DNA of 64,000 nt. Source: Rhodoblastus sp963704565 (GTDB lineage Bacteria; Pseudomonadota; Alphaproteobacteria; Rhizobiales; Beijerinckiaceae). Shown in pieces: positions 33,226 to 42,041 of this stretch. The stretch is taken from NCBI GenBank assembly GCA_963704565.1, contig OY969917.1, positions 1,550,001 to 1,614,000 of the forward strand. Direction: 5' to 3'. The notes below the pieces were generated by a model that ran no database searches, was not told the DNA's origin, and worked only from the letters and a program-made list of their open reading frames with translations. Position 1 is the stretch's first letter; the number at the start of each line of letters is the position of its first letter. A program made the translations under genes and the position numbers.

Positions 33226-33501
33226 TCAGATCGCGACCGAACGCGGCGCCGTTTCGTTCCGCACGCAATGGCGCGGCCAGGGTCCGCCTTGATCGGTGAA
33301 GCTCATATGGTTCGCTGGACGCCAGTCGCTGGCGGCGACGACGAGGGCGCCGGCCCGCGTCGCCTCGTCGATCAGGGCGTTGATGCGCGTCAAAATGGCG
33401 TCGCCTCCTGGGATGGGGAGCGCGCCGCCGGGACAGAAACCTTTCTGAACGTCAATGACCAGGAAAGCGTCGGCGTCGCCGATATTGTTGTCGTGACTCA
33501 T
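33226..33501 (-). pseudogene. 5' fragment of a nicotinamidase/isochorismatase-family gene
   Basis: The frame encodes the N-terminus of a PncA-like protein: MSHDNNIGDADAFLVIDVQK, GFCPGGALPIPGGDAILTRI and ALVVAASDWRPANHMSF, including the catalytic Asp in VIDVQKGFCPGG and the metal-region D-W-R-P-x-N-H. Similarity stops after GGPWPRHCV, where the chain runs into unrelated residues and a stop. The catalytic Lys and nucleophilic Cys of the family are therefore missing. Normal members are about 200 residues, so this is a truncated remnant of about 90. Confidence 0.75.
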
Positions 33502-33772
33502 CGGCCGCCGCCTCTTACGCGACGCCTGATCCTTCGGGATGTCCGTCAAAATAGCATTCGTCCGAACGGCAATACGGATCTATTGTCGTGCGCCGACAAT
33601 ATCCAGTTCGGCGCTGTGGAAGGGGCTCGATCGGCCAAGGCCATTCTCCGTAGAATTACCGATGGCGCGGTGACTCGCGTCGCCGCTCGGGAAGTTCAAT
33701 ATTTGGCCCGCGTCGCCCTCGGTCGAGCGGCGGCGCGCAGTCGCCGTTCGTTCGAAAATGTGGGGCCAAATC

Positions 33773-34336
33773 ATGCAAACACCGCCGGAAATCGCCTTTC
33801 ATCACTTTGAGCCGTCGGACGCCGTTCGCGCGGAGATCGCGCGGCAGGTCGCACGGCTCGAACGGTTCAGCGCCCACATCACCTCCTGCCATGTGGCCGT
33901 CAGCAAGGCCGCGCGACATCAGCAGGGCGACCTTTTTCATGTCGCTGTGCGCGTCGCGCTGCCGGGCCACAAGGATGTCGTCGTGGACAGACAGCATGGC
34001 GACGAACCCGAACAGGAGCACGCCCTCGTCGCCGTCCGGGACGCCTTCGACGCCGCGATCCGCCAGATCGAGGACGCCATGCGCGATCTGCGCGACGAGG
34101 TGAAGCAGCACGCCGAGCCGGCGCATGGCCGGGTGGCGCGCTTCCTCGCCGGCGAGGATTGCGGCTTCATCGAAACGCCGGACGGCCGTGAAATCTATTT
34201 CCATCGCAATTCGGTCGTCGAGGGCGATTTCGACAAGCTCGAAATCGGCTCGGAGGTCCGCTTCGTCGAGGAAATCGGCGACAAAGGGGCGCAGGCCAGC
34301 ACGGTCCGCGTCATCGGCAAGCATCACATCCGGTAG
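33773..34336 (+). CDS. HPF/RaiA-family ribosome-associated protein fused to a cold-shock domain
   Basis: 187 residues. The N-terminal half (about 1-105) resembles a hibernation-promoting factor/RaiA domain (IAFHHFEPSDAVRAEIARQV, HVAVRVALPGHKDVVV, VAVRDAFDAAIRQIEDAM). The C-terminal half (about 120-187) is a CspA-like OB fold: HGRVARFLAGEDCGFIETPD, REIYFHRNSVVEG and GSEVRFVEEIGDKGAQASTV, where F-I-E and Y-F-H correspond to the RNP motifs, with F-x-F/H partly altered. Expected to bind ribosomes and RNA under stress. ATG 33773 is preferred over 33758. Neighbours (PolX, PRPP synthetase, ftsH/groEL remnants) suggest a stress cluster. Confidence 0.82.
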   Translation: MQTPPEIAFHHFEPSDAVRAEIARQVARLERFSAHITSCHVAVSKAARHQQGDLFHVAVRVALPGHKDVVVDRQHGDEPEQEHALVAVRDAFDAAIRQIEDAMRDLRDEVKQHAEPAHGRVARFLAGEDCGFIETPDGREIYFHRNSVVEGDFDKLEIGSEVRFVEEIGDKGAQASTVRVIGKHHIR

Positions 34337-34437
34337 AGCATGTTCCCGAAAAGTTGATAGACTTTTCGGACAAGAATATGCGTTAAAACAATGAACTAGA
34401 GACTTCTTCCGATTCCGAAGGAACGGAAAAGGCTCTA
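34334..34437 (-). repeat. Dispersed hairpin repeat, family 1, copy B (inverted)
   Basis: Begins at the stop codon of the HPF-like gene (tagagcatgttcccgaaaag) and ends ggctcta. The second half, with gattccgaaggaacggaaaa, is the reverse complement of the corresponding parts of copies A and C. The inner hairpin (gaaaagt/acttttc) has drifted slightly. It separates the HPF-like gene from the YbhB-like gene. Confidence 0.88.
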
Positions 34438-34466
34438 ACGCGCAGGCTCCGGCCAGGAGGCGGACC

Positions 34467-34925
34467 ATGAAGCTCAGTTCAAGCGCCTTTCGCGAGGGCC
34501 AGGACATTCCCCGGCGCCATACCTGCGATGGCGAGAACCTGTCGCCACCCTTGGCCTGGAGCGGCGCCCCGGCGGCGACGCGCAGCTTCGCCTTGCTCTG
34601 CGACGATCCCGACGCCCCGCGCGGGACATGGCGGCATTGGGCGGTTTACGACCTTCCGGCCGATTGTTCCGCGCTGCCCGAGAGCGCCGGGAATACCGGC
34701 GGCCGGTCGGAACTCAGGCAGGGCGAGAACGATTTCGGCGAGGAGGGCTATGGCGGGCCCTGCCCGCCGCACGGCCATGGGACGCATCATTACCATTTTC
34801 GCGTGGTGGCGCTTTCCGTCGAGACCCTGAACCTGCGCGCGGGGGCGACCTGCCGCGACGTCGAGCATGCGCTGGACGGGCATATTCTCGCTCATACGAC
34901 GCTCATCGGCCAATATCGGCGATGA
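34467..34925 (+). CDS. YbhB/YbcL family Raf kinase inhibitor-like protein (PEBP)
   Basis: 152-residue phosphatidylethanolamine-binding-protein fold: MKLSSSAFREGQDIPRRHTC, NLSPPLAWSGAPAATRSFAL, LLCDDPDAPRGTWRHWAVYD (the D-P-D-x-P and G-x-x-x-H-W ligand-site motifs), then GGPCPPHGHGTHHYHFRVVA. An aggagg-like ribosome-binding site precedes the ATG. Bacterial members are mostly uncharacterised. Its stop overlaps the PolX start (ATGA), so the two are co-translated. Confidence 0.92.
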   Translation: MKLSSSAFREGQDIPRRHTCDGENLSPPLAWSGAPAATRSFALLCDDPDAPRGTWRHWAVYDLPADCSALPESAGNTGGRSELRQGENDFGEEGYGGPCPPHGHGTHHYHFRVVALSVETLNLRAGATCRDVEHALDGHILAHTTLIGQYRR

Positions 34926-36685
34926 CCCGCGCCTCAAAGAATCCGGCGCCATCCGAAAAAGTCCGCAACGAGGACATTGCGCGCGCTTTTGACGAGGTCG
35001 CCGATCTCCTCGATCTGGAGAACGACAATCCGTTCCGCATCCGCGCCTACCGCAACGCCGCGCGCAGCTTGCGGGGCGCGCAGGAAGACGTCGCCGACAT
35101 GATCGCGCGCGGCGGCGATCCGGACGACTTGCCCGGGATTGGCAAGGATCTGGCGGCGCAGATCGCCGAAATGGCCGCAAGCGGGCGTTTGTCGCGGCTC
35201 GACCGGCTGCGCCCGGAGGTTCCGGCTCTGGCGCTCGCGCTCTGCCATATTCAGGGCGTCGGACCGCGCCGGGCGATGGATCTGTGCGAGGGCCTGAAGC
35301 CTCGGCCGCGGACGCTCGATGACGTTCTCGCGGCCTGCCGCGCCGGCAAGGTGCGGCCCTTGCCGGGCTTCGGGCGCCTGAGCGAGCAGAAGCTCGCCGA
35401 AAAATTGCAGGCCGAGCAGAAACGCGAAAAACGCTTTACCTGGGCGAGCGTCCGGCCTTACGCCGAAGCTTTGCTGGAACGATTGAAAGCCGAGCCGTCG
35501 GTGGAGGCGGCAGAAATCGCCGGAAGCTACCGGAGGCGGAAGGAGACCGTCGGCGATCTCGATCTGATCGCCGCGTCGGAAACGCCGGCGCGCGTGACGG
35601 AAAATCTCGTCGCGGCGCCGGACGTCGCTCGCATCCTCGCCGAAGGTCCGACCAAGGCCAGCGTCGTCCTGAAAAGCGGCGTTCAGGTCGATCTCCGCGC
35701 CGTGCGGCGCGAGAGTTTTGGCGCGGCCCTGCTCTATTTCACCGGCTCCAAGGCGCATAACATCGCCTTGCGTCGGTTGGCCCAGCAGCGCGGGCTGAAG
35801 ATCAACGAATATGGCGTCTTCCGCGGCCAGGACTCCTTGGCGGGCGCGGACGAAGCCTCGATCTACCGCCTGTTCGGCCTCGACGAGATCCCGCCCGAAT
35901 TGCGCGAGGACAGCGGCGAGATCGACGCCGCCGCGCGCGGCGCGCTGCCGCGCCTCGTGCGACTCTCGGACATCAGGGGCGACCTGCATGTCCATACCAG
36001 CGCCAGCGACGGCGCCAATTCGCTGAGCGAGATGGTCCTGGCCGCGCGGGCGCGCGACCTGAACTACATCGCCATCACCGACCATTCGCAGCGGATGCGG
36101 ATCGCGCACGGGTTGAACCGCGAACGGCTTCTCGCCCAGATCGACGACATCGACCGGTTCAACGAGGAAAATCCCGGCTTTACCGTGCTCAAGGGCGCCG
36201 AGGTCGATATTCTGCCGGATGGAACGCTCGATCTTGCCGACGACCTCCTGCGCCGGCTCGATCAGGTCGTCGCGGCCATTCATTCCGATTTCGGCCTGCC
36301 GCGCGACAAACAGACGGAGCGTATCCTGCGGGCGCTGGATAATCGCTTCGTCTTCATTCTCGCCCATCCCACCGGCCGCCTGCTTCTGAAGCGCGACCCT
36401 TGCGACATCGACATGGCGCGCGTGCTGCGCGCCGCCCATGCGCGCGGCTGCTGCCTTGAAATCAACGGCCAGCCCGACCGTCTCGATTTGAACGACACCC
36501 ATTGCCGGATGGCGAAAGGCGAAGGCGTCAGGTTGAGCGTCGGCTCCGACGCCCACCGGACGAGCGACTTCGCCAATCTGGATTTCGCGATCGGGCAGGC
36601 GCGGCGCGGCTGGCTGGAGGCGGACGATATTGTCAATACGCTGCCCCTCGACAAATTGAAGGCGCTGATCGCGGCGTCGCGATGA
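34922..36685 (+). CDS. polX: DNA polymerase X family protein with PHP domain (PolX)
   Basis: 587 residues with PolX architecture. N-terminal helix-hairpin-helix region (NPFRIRAYRNAARSL, LPGIGKDLAAQIAEM). Polymerase nucleotidyltransferase palm with GSYRRRKETVGDLDLIA supplying the G-S and D-x-D metal ligands near residue 200, and VVLKSGVQVDLRAV for the third Asp. C-terminal PHP domain from about residue 345: GDLHVHTSASDGANSL, YIAITDHSQRM, VLKGAEVDIL, AIHSDF, ILAHPTGRLL, GSDAHRTSD. PHP domains of this family have 3'-5' exonuclease or AP-endonuclease type activity in base-excision repair. Confidence 0.94.
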   Translation: MTRASKNPAPSEKVRNEDIARAFDEVADLLDLENDNPFRIRAYRNAARSLRGAQEDVADMIARGGDPDDLPGIGKDLAAQIAEMAASGRLSRLDRLRPEVPALALALCHIQGVGPRRAMDLCEGLKPRPRTLDDVLAACRAGKVRPLPGFGRLSEQKLAEKLQAEQKREKRFTWASVRPYAEALLERLKAEPSVEAAEIAGSYRRRKETVGDLDLIAASETPARVTENLVAAPDVARILAEGPTKASVVLKSGVQVDLRAVRRESFGAALLYFTGSKAHNIALRRLAQQRGLKINEYGVFRGQDSLAGADEASIYRLFGLDEIPPELREDSGEIDAAARGALPRLVRLSDIRGDLHVHTSASDGANSLSEMVLAARARDLNYIAITDHSQRMRIAHGLNRERLLAQIDDIDRFNEENPGFTVLKGAEVDILPDGTLDLADDLLRRLDQVVAAIHSDFGLPRDKQTERILRALDNRFVFILAHPTGRLLLKRDPCDIDMARVLRAAHARGCCLEINGQPDRLDLNDTHCRMAKGEGVRLSVGSDAHRTSDFANLDFAIGQARRGWLEADDIVNTLPLDKLKALIAASR

Positions 36686-36705
36686 TTTGGAAGGAGAGAT
36701 GAAAA

Positions 36706-38241
36706 ATGACCGGTCTGGCCATCGTCGATCCGCCCCTGCGGCGGCTGTTCGCGCGTCTCGACTTCGCGCCTCGTCCGGCGCAGAGAAGCCTGTCCGACCT
36801 GTTGGCGACCTGGGAGGCGCTGCGCGGCGCCTCGGTCGCGCCCGAACTGGCGCGGGCGGAGGAGGCGGCTCCCGCCAACGCCTTCGTCTTCAAGAGGGAC
36901 TCTGGCGAGCGGGATTTTCTGTTGCGGCGCGCGTCCCTCGGCCTCGAACGCCTGACGGGCCTGACCGAGACGGGCGGGCGGTTGAGCGCGTCGCCCGAGC
37001 TTCGTCACGCCGTGCGGCTGCGGCGATTGTTCGAGACGATCATCAGCGCGGGGGAGCCGGTGCTGGCTGAATTTTCGAGCGAAGGCCACGAGGACGCTGA
37101 CCTCGTCGTCGATCTATTGGCGGCGCCGCTCGCGGATTCAGAGGGCCGGATCGTGGGGATCCTTGGCGGCTGCGAATTGCGCCGCTCGCTTGGCGGCGAA
37201 GCGCGGCCCCCGCATCACGCGGCGCGCGGCGACGAACCCGTGATCTTCGCGCTGGGCCGGATGGGCGCGCTGGCCGAAGAGGTCGCTCATCGTCTCGGAA
37301 CGCTCGTTTCGGCGCATGAGGAGCGCCGCTTCGAGGACGGCGAGCACAAGATCAGGCCCTTGACCGGGGTCCGCAACCGCGACGTTCATGTTTTCGCCGA
37401 CCTCGCCTCCTCCGGCGAGGAAAGCGTCAACGACAAGCTGTGCAAGCTGCTGTTCTTCATCGGCGCGCTCAAGCAATCGGCGGCCGCGCGGGTCACTGTC
37501 ATCGCGCCCTATCTTTGCTATGGCCGCAAGGAGCGCCAGACCAAGCCGCGCGACCCGGTCGCGACGCGCTATCTCGCGCAGTTGTTCGAAGCGGTTGGAT
37601 GCGACTGCCTCGTCACCGTCGCGGCGCATGACCTGGCGGCGTTCCAGAACGCCTTCCGCCACGAAACCGAGCACCTCGACCTGCACGCGCTTTTCGCACG
37701 CGCTTTGGCGCCGCAACTCGAAGGCAAACAGGTCGCCGTCGTCTCGCCCGATCCCGGCGGCGAGAAGCGGGCGGAGCTTTTTCGCGAAACGCTCGAGCGC
37801 ATTCTGGAGGCCCCGGTGACGAAAGCGCTGGTGGACAAGAAGCGCAGCATGGGCAAGGTGACCGGCGAAACGTTCGCCGGCGATGTCGCCGGACGGACCG
37901 CCATCGTGATCGACGACATGATCAGCACCGGCGGCACGATGACGCGGGCGGCGCTCGCCTGCCGTCGCCATGGCGCGAGAGAAGTGATCGCGGCGGCCGC
38001 GCATGGCTTGTTCAGCGGCGGCGCCGAAAAATTCCTGCGCGATCCGTCGATCGACCAGATCTGGATCGCGGACAGCCTTCCGGTCCCGGCATTTGCAAAG
38101 GAAGCACTCGCCGCGGGGCGGCTGCGCATCGTCGAGACCGCAGGCTTGCTGGCCGAGGTCGTCCGCGCGCTTCACACGGGCGGATCGATCAACGACCTTC
38201 TCGAACACGAAGTCAGCCCGTTTGCCGTCACCGAGCGCTGA
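36706..38241 (+). CDS. Ribose-phosphate pyrophosphokinase with N-terminal PAS-like domain
   Basis: 511 residues, about 190 longer than an ordinary PRPP synthetase. Residues about 180-500 hold the phosphoribosyltransferase-type enzyme: CYGRKERQTKPRDPVATRYL (ATP loop), VAAHDLAAFQNAF, VVSPDPGGEKRAEL, the KKRSMG flexible-loop remnant, and PRPP loop AIVIDDMISTGGTMTRAALA. Residues about 20-165 (LSDLLATWEALRGASVAPEL ... PLADSEGRIVGILGGCEL) look like a PAS_5-type sensory fold (inference from pattern). The ATG at 36706 follows ggagag. Probably an accessory PRPP synthase, since housekeeping Prs lacks this extension. It follows polX by 20 bases in the same operon. Confidence 0.87.
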   Translation: MTGLAIVDPPLRRLFARLDFAPRPAQRSLSDLLATWEALRGASVAPELARAEEAAPANAFVFKRDSGERDFLLRRASLGLERLTGLTETGGRLSASPELRHAVRLRRLFETIISAGEPVLAEFSSEGHEDADLVVDLLAAPLADSEGRIVGILGGCELRRSLGGEARPPHHAARGDEPVIFALGRMGALAEEVAHRLGTLVSAHEERRFEDGEHKIRPLTGVRNRDVHVFADLASSGEESVNDKLCKLLFFIGALKQSAAARVTVIAPYLCYGRKERQTKPRDPVATRYLAQLFEAVGCDCLVTVAAHDLAAFQNAFRHETEHLDLHALFARALAPQLEGKQVAVVSPDPGGEKRAELFRETLERILEAPVTKALVDKKRSMGKVTGETFAGDVAGRTAIVIDDMISTGGTMTRAALACRRHGAREVIAAAAHGLFSGGAEKFLRDPSIDQIWIADSLPVPAFAKEALAAGRLRIVETAGLLAEVVRALHTGGSINDLLEHEVSPFAVTER

Positions 38242-38250
38242 AGCGGCGGC

Positions 38251-39354
38251 TCAGGACGGCGCCGCGCGCGCGGCGTCGAACCGATCCAGCCCCTTTTCGG
38301 CCAGGGCCATGTAACGGGCCGCGAGGGGCTCCCATCTGGCCGGCTGGCGCGGCGCGGCGTCGAGCAGATGCGCAAGCGACAGCCGCATGCGCAACAGGCC
38401 CTTGCGGGCGTAGTGGAGATGGAACAGGCGGAATTCCGGAGCTTCGCGCATTTCGTCGCTGATCCGCGCGAGCAAGCCTGGCCCCAATGTCGGCGCGCCG
38501 AGCAACTCGCATTCCAGGCCAAGGTAAGCGATCTCCTCGATTGGATCGGTCAGGCGCAGATCGACGCTGAATTCGAGGCAATCGAAAATGTCGACGCCAT
38601 CGGTGAAGCAGATGTGTTCGGGTCGGAGATCGCCGTGCCCGTCGATCAGACGGCGCTCCCGCGCCCGAGACTCAAGCAGCGTTTTTACGCTGCTCAACGC
38701 TGCGTCCATCCGATCGAGGACGACGGGGATCCGTCCATGATCCACGGCGAAGCGCCGGCGCGTCAGGATCGCCCGATTGTCGGCCTGTTCGTTGCGCAGT
38801 CGTTCGAAATAGGCGGCGCCGGAGATCGCGCCACGGGTCGCGCCGCGAAAAAATTCTGCGAGACGCGACGCGAGACGTTCGGCCTTTTCGTCTTCAAGGC
38901 TGCCCGACGCGAGCAGTCGATCAAGCATCAGCTCTTCGGGCAGGCGCCGCATCACCACGAGCCATTCGACCGCCGGACCGTCGCCGCCAAGCCTCAGGCC
39001 GCCCAGCGGCGAGAGCGTCAGCGGCGAGACGCCCAGATAGACGTCGGGGGCCAGACGGCGGTTGAGCGCTACTTCCGTCCGACAGTTCTCCTCGCGGGAC
39101 GCGAGGGTCGCGAGGTTCAGGAAAGGCAGCGCCACGGGCTTCTTGAACTTGTAGACCCGGTCGCCGACCAGGAAGACAAAGGACATATGGGTTTCGACAA
39201 CTTCGACCGTCGCTCCCGCTTCGCCATAGGCCGAGGGATCGCTGAGAAACCTTACCTTTTCCGCGAGTCCGACCTGCCTGTCCCGAATGGCGTCGGCGTT
39301 GGTCTTTGAAAAATTCACAGCCAAGACCCGAACTCCGCAGTCGAAACGCCGCAT
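38251..39354 (-). CDS. COG2187-type phosphotransferase-like protein (aminoglycoside phosphotransferase fold)
   Basis: About 367 residues from the ATG at 39354, which follows ggaggaag (TTG at 39381 is an alternative). Motifs: N-terminal THMSFVFLVGDRVYKFKKPV corresponding to the kinase-like Lys strand, then RSRERRLIDGHGDL-like loop LIDGHGDLRPEHICFTDGV with the Brenner-type H-G-D-x-x-x-x-H, and IFDCLEFSVDLRLTDPIEEI supplying the metal-binding D. Longer COG2187 members carry an extra P-loop kinase domain at the C-terminus; it is absent here. Substrate unknown. Convergent with the PRPP synthetase gene, nine bases apart. Confidence 0.82.
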   Translation of the reverse strand: MRRFDCGVRVLAVNFSKTNADAIRDRQVGLAEKVRFLSDPSAYGEAGATVEVVETHMSFVFLVGDRVYKFKKPVALPFLNLATLASREENCRTEVALNRRLAPDVYLGVSPLTLSPLGGLRLGGDGPAVEWLVVMRRLPEELMLDRLLASGSLEDEKAERLASRLAEFFRGATRGAISGAAYFERLRNEQADNRAILTRRRFAVDHGRIPVVLDRMDAALSSVKTLLESRARERRLIDGHGDLRPEHICFTDGVDIFDCLEFSVDLRLTDPIEEIAYLGLECELLGAPTLGPGLLARISDEMREAPEFRLFHLHYARKGLLRMRLSLAHLLDAAPRQPARWEPLAARYMALAEKGLDRFDAARAAPS

Positions 39355-39575
39355 CTTCCTCCGCCTGACGCTATCGGACAAGCGCCAGGTTCCGCATTGG
39401 CGCGGCCGCGCTGCGAATTGGCGTCTTCAAGGAACGCCAGCTGCGGGGTATCAATCGCCTCGATCGGCCGGGGGCGCCAGGTCCATCGCCTCGAAGAGGG
39501 GAAGGATATCCGGTGGGCTTCTCGTCTCGCCCTCGCCCATCGGAAGACCGGCTCGTTCGGAAGCGCGCGATCCAG

Positions 39576-39710
39576 CTTCTCCTCGGGGATTTCGGTCATG
39601 GTCGCCTCGGTGAGGAGCAGCGTTCCCGCGACCGACACGGCGTTTTCCAGCGCGACGCGGACGACCTTGGTCGGGTCGATGACGCCGGCTTCGATCAGAT
39701 CGACATATTG
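39576..39710 (-). pseudogene. C-terminal fragment of a GroEL chaperonin gene fused to the ftsH remnant
   Basis: In frame after the FtsH AAA segment, the translation becomes YVDLIEAGVIDPTKVVRVAL, ENAVSVAGTLLLTEATMTEI, PEEK. This is the conserved C-terminal equatorial-domain sequence of GroEL (D-P-T-K-V-x-R-x-A-L-x-N-A-x-S-V-A-G, then T-E-A). The junction with FtsH sequence lies at about 39710/39711. After the GroEL-like stretch another frame reads ERAGLPMGEGETRSPPDILP to a stop, an unidentified third fragment. Together this looks like deletion between separate ftsH and groEL genes in a lost gene cluster. Confidence 0.78.
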
Positions 39711-40690
39711 CTGGCGGTCGAAGCGTCCGGCGCGCAGCAGGGTGGGATCGAGAATTTCGGGCCGGTTGGTCGCGGCGAGCAGCACCACGCCCACGCGCGG
39801 ATCGAAGCCGTCGAGTTCGCTCAGCAACTGGTTCAGAGTTTGCTCCTTCTCGTCGGCGCCGCCGCCGAGGCCGGACAGGCCGCGCGCCCTTCCGAGCGCA
39901 TCCAGCTCGTCGATGAAGATGATGCAGGGCGTCTTGGCGCGGGCCTGAATGAACAAGTCTCGCACCCGGGCGGCGCCGACGCCGACGAACATTTCGACGA
40001 ATTCCGAGCCGTTGATCGAAAAGAACGGCACGCCGGCTTCGCCGGCGACCGCGCGCGCCAGCAACGTCTTGCCGACGCCTGGCGGCCCGACGAGCAGGAT
40101 GCCCTTCGGGATACGTGCTCCCAGTCGCCCGTATGTGACCGGGTTCTTGAGGAAGGCGACAATTTCCTTGAGTTCGTCCTTGGCCTCGTCGACGACGGCG
40201 ACGTCGGCGAAGCTTGTCTTGATGTCGGTTTCGACGAAAACCTTGGCCTTGCTTGGCCGATCGCCATGAAGGAACCGATCCCCTGGCTCATCCGCCGGGA
40301 AAGGAAAGACCAGAACAGGAAGAAGATCGCCGCGGGGACGACCCACGACAGCAGGGTCGAAATCCAGCCTGTGTCGGCGGCGCCGGAAAAGCGGACCTTG
40401 GCCTCGCCAAGCTCATGGGCGATCTGCGGGTCGACGCGCCGGACGATGAGCTCCTTGCGACCGTCGGGCAAAGGATCCTTCAGTTCGGCATAAAGATCCT
40501 GTTCGGCGACGACGACGTCCTTGACCTTGTCCTGATGCAGCAGATCCTCAAACTGGCTGTAGGGAACAACTTCCGTCTTCTGCTCGGCATACCACCATTG
40601 CTGCGCGAGCAGGACGATGATCCAGGCGAGCAGGACATAGCTGACGTCGAAATGCCATTTCTTTTCGATGGCTCTCTCTGGCGGGATGGC
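39711..40690 (-). pseudogene. N-terminal two-thirds of an ftsH gene (AAA protease), frameshifted and lacking the protease domain
   Basis: Reading right to left: a membrane segment (FDVSYVLLAWIIVLLAQQWW) and periplasmic part, a second membrane segment (ISTLLSWVVPAAIFFLFWSF), SRRMSQGIGSFMAIG, then a one-base deletion near 40255, where cca agc aag gcc must be re-framed. The AAA module follows: KAKVFVETDIKTSFADVAVV, ILLVGPPGVGKTLLARAVAG (Walker A), CIIFIDELDALG (Walker B), and LAATNRPEILDPTLLRAGRF with the second region of homology. The sequence stops at RAGRFDRQ. The zinc-protease HEAGH domain is absent, replaced by a GroEL fragment. No good start codon is seen upstream of 40690. Confidence 0.8.
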
Positions 40691-40811
40691 GCGCGGCGCG
40701 GCCGGGCGATCATATCCTTGCTGATGAGAATACGCGCCACAGCGCCGCGATAAACGCCCGCGTCCGCCTCATCCGGCTTCAGTTCCGGTTCCAGGATCCA
40801 TTTGCAAAGCG

Positions 40812-40939
40812 TGATACGAATTCCGAATGAACCATTCGGAATTCGTATTCCGCTGGCGCGAAAATCCGCCCGCGACATAGAGGATTTTCGCGCCATGGCG
40901 TTTCCGCGGATTGCGAAGCAATCTTGCGGAAACCGTATG
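40812..40939 (+). repeat. Dispersed three-hairpin repeat, family 2, copy D
   Basis: About 128 bases comprising three successive hairpins: 16-bp arms atacgaattccgaatg/cattcggaattcgtat with a 3-base loop; 13-bp arms ggcgcgaaaatcc/ggattttcgcgcc; and a nested stem gtttccgc/gcggaaac enclosing gattgc/gcaatc. Highly similar copies lie at 44862-44986 (inverted) and 54448-54575. Located between the ftsH remnant and the MBL gene; the rest of 40691-41029 shows no other gene. Confidence 0.92.
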
Positions 40940-41029
40940 AAATCTTCGTGCGCTCGCTTGTGCGATCCTGATATAGGATTCGACCCTCGGCCCTTTTTGA
41001 AACGCGCTTGCGCTCCCGATCCTGAAACG

Positions 41030-42041
41030 ATGCCGCGCCATTTCGATCCCGTACTTGTCAACGATCGCTTCGGCGACGCCGGGCTTTATGTCGACCTTGT
41101 CTTCCAGCGGCGGGTGATCCTTTTCGATCTCGGCGATCATGCGAGGCTCGCGCCCCGCAAGCTTTTGCGCGTCAGTGACATTTTCGTCACCCACCGCCAC
41201 ATGGATCATTTCGCCGGCTTCGACTCACTTCTCCGCCTTCTGATCGGCCGGGAGAAACTGCTGCGCATCTATGGTCCGCCGGGCATGGTCGAGGCGGTCG
41301 AGCACAAGCTGAAGGCCTATACGTGGAATCTCGTCGAGGGCTACGACGGCAATCTGACCCTTCGCGTCATCGACGTCGACGAGACAGGCCTCATGTCCGC
41401 AGCCGAGTTTCAGGGCCGGTCGCGTTTCGTCCGGGCCGACTGCGAATGTCCTCAATATGAAAATGGTCTTTTGGCCATCGAGTTCGGACTTTTCCGTTCG
41501 CGCGGCAATGCTGGACCACGGCATACCCGTTCTCGGCTTCGCGCTGGAAGAAAGGGTGGAAATCAATATTCTGAGAAACAAGGTCGAAAGCCTGGGCCTT
41601 GCCGTGGGGCCATGGCTGCGCGCCCTCAAGGACGCCGTCCTCGGCGAGGCCGGCGACGACGCGCCCGTGCCGGTCGCCTGGCGCGACGGCGCCGCCGGCC
41701 GTCCCGCGACGCTGCCGCTCGGTTTGCTCAGGCGGGAGATTCTGAAAGCCGGGCCCGGCCGCAAGATCGCCTATGTCGTGGACTGCGCCTTCACCGCGGA
41801 AAACCAGGAAAAAATCGTCGCCTTGGCCGGCAATGCCGACATCCTCTTCATCGAGGCGACCTTCCTGGACGAGGATTTCGCCGTCGCCGCCGCCCGCCGC
41901 CATCTCACCGCGCGCCAGGCCGGCTGGCTCGGTCGCAAGGCCGGAGCAAAGCGCCTCGTCACCCTGCATTCCTCGCCGCGCTATAAGGGCCAGGGCGAGC
42001 TGCTGGCGGATGAAGCGCAAAGAGCCTTCCTGAACGGGTGA
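41030..42041 (+). pseudogene. Metallo-beta-lactamase fold (RNase Z-like) protein with a single-base frameshift
   Basis: Starts MPRHFDPVLVNDRFGDAGLY. The first frame carries the metal-binding THRHMDHFAGFD (H-x-H-x-D-H) and runs to about 41483. The second frame then supplies DFSVRAAMLDHGIPVLGFAL through KIAYVVDCAFTAENQEKI and LVTLHSSPRYKGQG, ending at 42041. Dropping one t near 41482-41484 joins them as AIESDFSVRAAMLDHGIPVL. The restored length, about 336 residues, and the layout fit RNase Z/ElaC-like MBL proteins. Whether the break is a mutation or a read error is undecided. Confidence 0.75.

Noticed and set aside
39513..40493. Plus-strand ORF across the ftsH/groEL remnants
   Set aside because: Sequence matches FtsH and GroEL motifs on the minus strand; the plus-strand frame shows none.
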